Of a stretch of DNA of 64,000 nt, positions 60,106 to 64,000 are shown in pieces (the first letter of the stretch is position 1; the number at the start of each line of letters is the position of its first letter). Under the pieces are notes generated by a model that saw only the letters and a program-made list of their open reading frames with translations, was not told the DNA's origin and searched no databases. The translations under genes and the position numbers were made by a program. Origin of the DNA: Tildeniella torsiva UHER 1998/13D. Lineage in GTDB: Bacteria > Cyanobacteriota > Cyanobacteriia > Phormidesmidales > Phormidesmidaceae. Where the stretch lies: the NCBI GenBank assembly GCA_019358835.1, contig JAHHIH010000012.1, forward strand, positions 62,001-126,000. The letters are read 5' to 3'.

Positions 60106-63100
60106 ATGTCGCCGATCTGCTCCGACCTCGCGATGCTCCACCCCGACCGAGTTGCCGCTGGCGAAACCCTGCTGATCGTCGATGACTCCTTAGAAAACCT
60201 CAGGTTTCTCACCAAGACCCTCAAGGGGCAGGGGTATGGAGTGCGCTGCGCCCGCAGCGGGGCCATGGCGCTGATCGCCGTGAACGCCACCCGCCCCGAC
60301 CTGATCCTGCTGGATATTCGCATGCCCGAGATGGACGGCTACTCGGTGTGCCAGCGGCTCAAGGCCGACCCCAGCACCCAGGCGATTCCGGTGATTTTTC
60401 TCAGCGCCCTCGATGAGGCCCTCGACAAGGTCAAGGCGTTTGAGGTGGGGGGGGCCGACTATCTCACCAAGCCCTTTCAGGTGGAAGAACTGCTGGCCCG
60501 AGTGGCCAACCAGCTGACGATTCGGCGCTTGCAGCAGGGCATGACGGCCCAAAACCAGCAGCTCCAGCAGGAAATCGGCGATCGCCGCCAGGCCGAGACC
60601 CGTCTTCAACAGATGACGGCCCGGCTGTCCACGCTGGTTGAGCATCTCCAGGTGGGGGTGATATTGGAGACCCTCACGGGCCAGGTGGTGATGGTCAACC
60701 AGCCCTACTGTGACCTGTTTCGTCTGGCGTGCCCTGCGACCGCCCTGATTGGTGCCGACGGCCAGACCTTTGCCCAGGACAGCGCCGGACTGTGGCGCGA
60801 CCCCGCCGCCTTTGCCCAGCGCATAGCGGCCCTGCGGCAGGCCCAGCAGCCGGTGGTGGCTGAAGAAATTGCCCTGGCCGACGGTCGCACCCTTGAGCGC
60901 GACTACGTGCCCCTGGGGGGCGATCGCGGCGGTTCGGGCCACCTCTGGCAGTACCGCGACATTACGGCCCGCAAGCAGGCCGAGCAAATTTTGCTGCAAA
61001 ATTCCCAAGCGCTCAACCACTTTAGCCAGAGCCTGAAGCAGCTGCACCGCCTCAGCCTGACCCAGTTTGACAGCTTTGACGCCCTGCTCCACGACTACCT
61101 CGACACCGGTTGCCAGGTGCTAGGGTTTGCCGGTGGTCTGGTAGGCAAAATTGAGGGCGGAGACTACGTGGCGATTGCGATGGAAGCGACCCTGCCCAGG
61201 CTAGAGCCCGACCTGCGCTGCCCCCTTGACGACACCTTTTGTGGCATGGCAATTCAGCAGCAGCGCACCGTGGGCTTTACCCACATCGGTGCCCACCCAG
61301 AGCTGCGCCAACACCCCCTGTATCAAACGCTGCGCCTAGAGTCGTACCTGGGCACCCCGATCTGGGTGGAAGGCGAGGTCTATGGCAACCTGTGCTTTTT
61401 TGACACGACCCCGCGTCCCCAGGGGTTTAACCAGCACGAAACCGAAATTATTGAGCTGATGGCCCAGAGCATTGGCAAGGTGGTCAGCACCGACCGACTA
61501 GAGCAGCAGCGGCAGCGGGCCAGGGCCAAATTACAGCAGAGTGAAGAGCGCTGGCAGCTGGCCATTCAGGGCAGCAACGCGGGCATCTACGACCTCGATT
61601 TTCGTACCCAGACGGCGTTTTTCTCCGAGCGCTACCGGGCGCTGCTGGGCTACAGCGACCCCGTCGCCAACGAGCGGCTGAGCGACGACGACCTGCGCTG
61701 GGAGTCGCGCATTCACCCCGACGATTACGATCGCGTCATGGCGGTGCACCACGCCTACCTGGTCCAGCGCTGCCTGCCCACCTACGAGGTGGAGTACCGG
61801 CTGCGCTGCCGCGACCAGAGCTACAAGTGGGTGATCTCGCGGGGCCAGGCGCTGTGGGATCACCAGGACCAGCCGATTCGCCTGGTGGGTTCGACCGGCG
61901 ACATCAGCGAACGGATGCGGCTTGAAGCCGAACGCAAGCGGGCCGAGGTCGCCCTGCGCCAGAGCGAAGAAAAATTTCGCCAGCTGGCCGAATACATCGA
62001 CAGCGTCTTTTGGATCTACGAACCCCAGCAGCAGCGGTTTGGCTACGTTTCGCCCGCCTACGAGAGCATCTGGGGCCGCCAGCGAGAGGAGCTTTACCAC
62101 AACCCGCTCGCCTGGCTCGAGGCGGTGCACCCCGACGATCGCGATCGGGTGGCGCGGGGTCTGCCCCGCCGCCGCGACCCTGCCGCCCTGGCCCACTTTA
62201 GCTACGACGAAGAGTTTCGCATCGCTCGACCCCAGGGGCAGCAGGCCTGGGTGCGGGTGCGGGCCTTCCCCATTCGCAATGACCAGGGGGAGGTGTACCG
62301 CCTGGTGGGGGTGGCCGAAGACCTCACCCAGGTGAAGCGCCAGGAGGAGTCGCTGCGGCTGATTGTCGAAGGCACCGCCGCCAAAACCGGCCACGACTTC
62401 TTTGAGTCGCTGGTGCGCTATCTGGCCGATATTTTGCAGGTGCGCTACGCCATCGTCACCCAGCGACTGCTGACTGACCCAGGGCGGGTCAGCACCCTGG
62501 CCTTTTGGCAGCAGGGTCAACTGGGCGATCGCCTGGAGTACGACCTGGCGGGCACCCCCTGTGAGCGGGTGGTGGCGGGCGAGGTGGTTTACATACCCCA
62601 GCGGGTGCGGGTGCTCTACCCCGACGATGCCGATTTGGAATTGCTGGGGGCGGTTAGCTTTTTGGGCATTCCCCTGGTAGATGCGGCATCCCAGGTGATT
62701 GGCCACCTGGCGGTGATCGACGATAAACCCATGGCCGAGGATCACACCCGCGAGCTGATTTTGCGCATCTTTGCGGCTCGGGCGGCGGCGGAGCTTAAGC
62801 GCCAGCAGGCCGAAGACGCCCTGCGCCAGGCCCGCGAAACCGCCGATGCCGCCAACCAGGCCAAGAGCGTCTTTCTGGCCAACATGAGCCACGAGCTGCG
62901 TACTCCCCTCAACACCATCATTGGCTTTGCCCAGCTGATCACCCGCGACTGCCATCTCGATGCCGAGGCCCAAGACTACCTGGCAATTATCAGCCGCAGC
63001 GGCGAACACCTGCTGGCGCTGATCAACGACGTGCTCGAGATGTCAAAGATTGAGGCCGGGCGGATTTCGCTCCATATCACCACCTTTGACCTGTCGTACC

Positions 63101-64000
63101 TGCTGTCTAGCCTAGAGGCCATGCTCACGCTCCAGGCCGAGGCCAAGGGGCTCAGCCTCAGTTTTGACTGCGACCCGGCCTTACCCACCTATATCGCCAC
63201 CGACGAGGGCAAACTGCGCCAGGTGCTGATCAATCTGCTGGGCAACGCCATCAAATTTACCCAGACCGGCCGGGTGCTGCTGCGGGTGCGCTGCCAGCCG
63301 CCGCTAGAGCCGCCCTTGGCGGCTGGCCCTGAGGCCGTCGACCTGGAGTTTGCTGTGGTTGACACCGGCCCCGGCATTGCCCCCGAAGAGATGAACCGTC
63401 TTTTTGAGCCGTTTATTCAGAGTACGGCGGGGCTGCGCTGGTCAGAGAATAATCTGGGGCCATCGCACCAGGGCAGCGGCCTGGGGCTGCCGATTAGCCA
63501 ACAGTTTGTGCAGCTGATGGGCGGCGAACTCACCCTGGAAACCCAGCTCAACCAGGGATCAACCTTTACCTTTGTGCTGCCGGTGCAGCGGATCGAGCGA
63601 TCGGCGGTGTTTTCGGCGCTCAACGAACCCCCGATTGAGGGGCTGGCCCCAGGTCAACCCCCCTGGCGGCTGCTGGTGGTCGAAGACCACCCCGCCAACC
63701 GCTATCTGCTGGTGCGCCTGCTCACCTCCGCCGGGTTTGAGGTGCAGGCCGCCCAGGATGGCTATGCCGCCGTTGACCAGGCGCAGACATGGTGCCCCCA
63801 CCTGATCTGGATGGACATTCGCATGCCCGGCCTCGACGGCTACGCCGCCACGGGCCAGATTCGGGCGCTGCACCTCGATCCCAAGCCGGTGATTATTGCC
63901 CTCACCGCCAGCCCCTTTGAAGAGGAGCGCGCTAAAATCTTAGCCGCTGGGTGCGACGACTTTGTGCGCAAGCCCTTTCAAATGCAGGTCATACTGCAAA
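60106..64000 (+). CDS. Giant multisensor hybrid histidine kinase, 3' end outside window
   Basis: At least 1298 residues; the frame is open to the window edge. Domains in order: receiver ([30 protein letters not shown]), coiled coil, PAS, GAF (about 300-460, [11 protein letters not shown]), two PAS domains each ending in a typical PAC segment ([18 protein letters not shown]), GAF (about 770-900), HisKA ([15 protein letters not shown]), HATPase_c ([22 protein letters not shown]) and a C-terminal receiver ([28 protein letters not shown]) running off the edge. ATGs at 60106 and 60133 are both possible starts. The N-terminal receiver makes it a kinase that itself receives phosphate. Signal unknown. 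Confidence 0.9.
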   Translation, partial: MSPICSDLAMLHPDRVAAGETLLIVDDSLENLRFLTKTLKGQGYGVRCARSGAMALIAVNATRPDLILLDIRMPEMDGYSVCQRLKADPSTQAIPVIFLSALDEALDKVKAFEVGGADYLTKPFQVEELLARVANQLTIRRLQQGMTAQNQQLQQEIGDRRQAETRLQQMTARLSTLVEHLQVGVILETLTGQVVMVNQPYCDLFRLACPATALIGADGQTFAQDSAGLWRDPAAFAQRIAALRQAQQPVVAEEIALADGRTLERDYVPLGGDRGGSGHLWQYRDITARKQAEQILLQNSQALNHFSQSLKQLHRLSLTQFDSFDALLHDYLDTGCQVLGFAGGLVGKIEGGDYVAIAMEATLPRLEPDLRCPLDDTFCGMAIQQQRTVGFTHIGAHPELRQHPLYQTLRLESYLGTPIWVEGEVYGNLCFFDTTPRPQGFNQHETEIIELMAQSIGKVVSTDRLEQQRQRARAKLQQSEERWQLAIQGSNAGIYDLDFRTQTAFFSERYRALLGYSDPVANERLSDDDLRWESRIHPDDYDRVMAVHHAYLVQRCLPTYEVEYRLRCRDQSYKWVISRGQALWDHQDQPIRLVGSTGDISERMRLEAERKRAEVALRQSEEKFRQLAEYIDSVFWIYEPQQQRFGYVSPAYESIWGRQREELYHNPLAWLEAVHPDDRDRVARGLPRRRDPAALAHFSYDEEFRIARPQGQQAWVRVRAFPIRNDQGEVYRLVGVAEDLTQVKRQEESLRLIVEGTAAKTGHDFFESLVRYLADILQVRYAIVTQRLLTDPGRVSTLAFWQQGQLGDRLEYDLAGTPCERVVAGEVVYIPQRVRVLYPDDADLELLGAVSFLGIPLVDAASQVIGHLAVIDDKPMAEDHTRELILRIFAARAAAELKRQQAEDALRQARETADAANQAKSVFLANMSHELRTPLNTIIGFAQLITRDCHLDAEAQDYLAIISRSGEHLLALINDVLEMSKIEAGRISLHITTFDLSYLLSSLEAMLTLQAEAKGLSLSFDCDPALPTYIATDEGKLRQVLINLLGNAIKFTQTGRVLLRVRCQPPLEPPLAAGPEAVDLEFAVVDTGPGIAPEEMNRLFEPFIQSTAGLRWSENNLGPSHQGSGLGLPISQQFVQLMGGELTLETQLNQGSTFTFVLPVQRIERSAVFSALNEPPIEGLAPGQPPWRLLVVEDHPANRYLLVRLLTSAGFEVQAAQDGYAAVDQAQTWCPHLIWMDIRMPGLDGYAATGQIRALHLDPKPVIIALTASPFEEERAKILAAGCDDFVRKPFQMQVILQ

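Noticed and set aside
60190-61092. 300-codon minus-strand frame opposite the giant kinase N-terminus
   Set aside because: Same reason: antisense to a conserved receiver and PAS region, composition typical of a shadow frame.
61531-63009. 492-codon minus-strand frame opposite the giant kinase
   Set aside because: Antisense shadow of well-defined PAS, GAF and HisKA coding sequence; no motif or ribosome binding site supports it.
1-64000. tRNA, rRNA, intact insertion sequence or prophage genes
   Set aside because: I looked through the intergenic regions and saw no cloverleaf with a T-loop consensus, no rRNA segments, and no transposase or phage structural gene.

Overview
The window reads as chromosomal DNA of a cyanobacterium. 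The octamer GCGATCGC (HIP1) recurs throughout, and several products are typical of cyanobacteria: bilin-type GAF photosensors, a DUF3611 membrane protein, a PAP/fibrillin protein, precorrin-8X methylmutase and a CphA2-like cyanophycin enzyme. Base composition and kinase abundance would suit a filamentous Leptolyngbya/Nodosilinea-like organism, but that is inference. I saw no rRNA, tRNA, CRISPR array or intact transposase.

Region 1 (1-9331) is a photosensory and second-messenger cluster: a response regulator, a LOV-domain hybrid kinase with every flavin signature residue, a NarL-type regulator, a small membrane protein, a kinase with a dual-cysteine (DXCF) cyanobacteriochrome-type GAF, and a protein with a degenerate GGDEF and an intact EAL domain. 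After about 1.1 kb of AT-rich DNA holding a MITE-like element and an EAL remnant, region 2 (10434-15822) is a chaperone-usher pilus operon: two secreted beta-sandwich subunits, a PapD-like chaperone and an unusual usher. Hairpins punctuate its gene junctions. Region 3 (15894-21737) holds a pentapeptide-repeat protein, three tandem hairpin repeats, a REC-ATPase protein whose phosphoacceptor His is replaced, and a CBS-GAF-PAS kinase translationally coupled to it.

Region 4 (22136-45277) is mostly housekeeping and accessory genes: TPR protein, GH63 glycosidase, DUF3611, a lower-GC patch with an MDR oxidoreductase, a UPF0175/DUF3368 toxin-antitoxin pair, YihY, LysE-type exporter, DUF3124 lipoprotein, threonine aldolase, CobH, a secreted pentapeptide protein, metallopeptidase, PHP phosphoesterase, fibrillin, GlcF-like Fe-S protein, Fic, FMN reductase, deacylase, ATP-dependent DNA ligase and Gfo/Idh/MocA oxidoreductase. 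Region 5 (45385-50077) has a PhnDEC-type uptake operon and a CphA2-like enzyme. Region 6 (50399-55804) is an AraC regulator divergent from a reductase/hydrolase gene set, which suggests aldehyde or electrophile detoxification. Region 7 (55859-64000) returns to signalling: an unusual HisKA-EAL fusion, a small conserved protein, a REC protein, a REC-wHTH-HPt-REC-GGDEF' regulator and a giant multisensor hybrid kinase cut by the window edge.

The strongest unifying observations are, first, light receptors and c-di-GMP phosphodiesterases lying beside a chaperone-usher pilus operon, and second, a recurring 15-nt partial palindrome (about TCAGGNATTTCCTGA) in at least seven intergenic regions, six of them next to signalling genes. 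Dispersed palindromic repeats are frequent; one sits in frame inside the DNA ligase gene.
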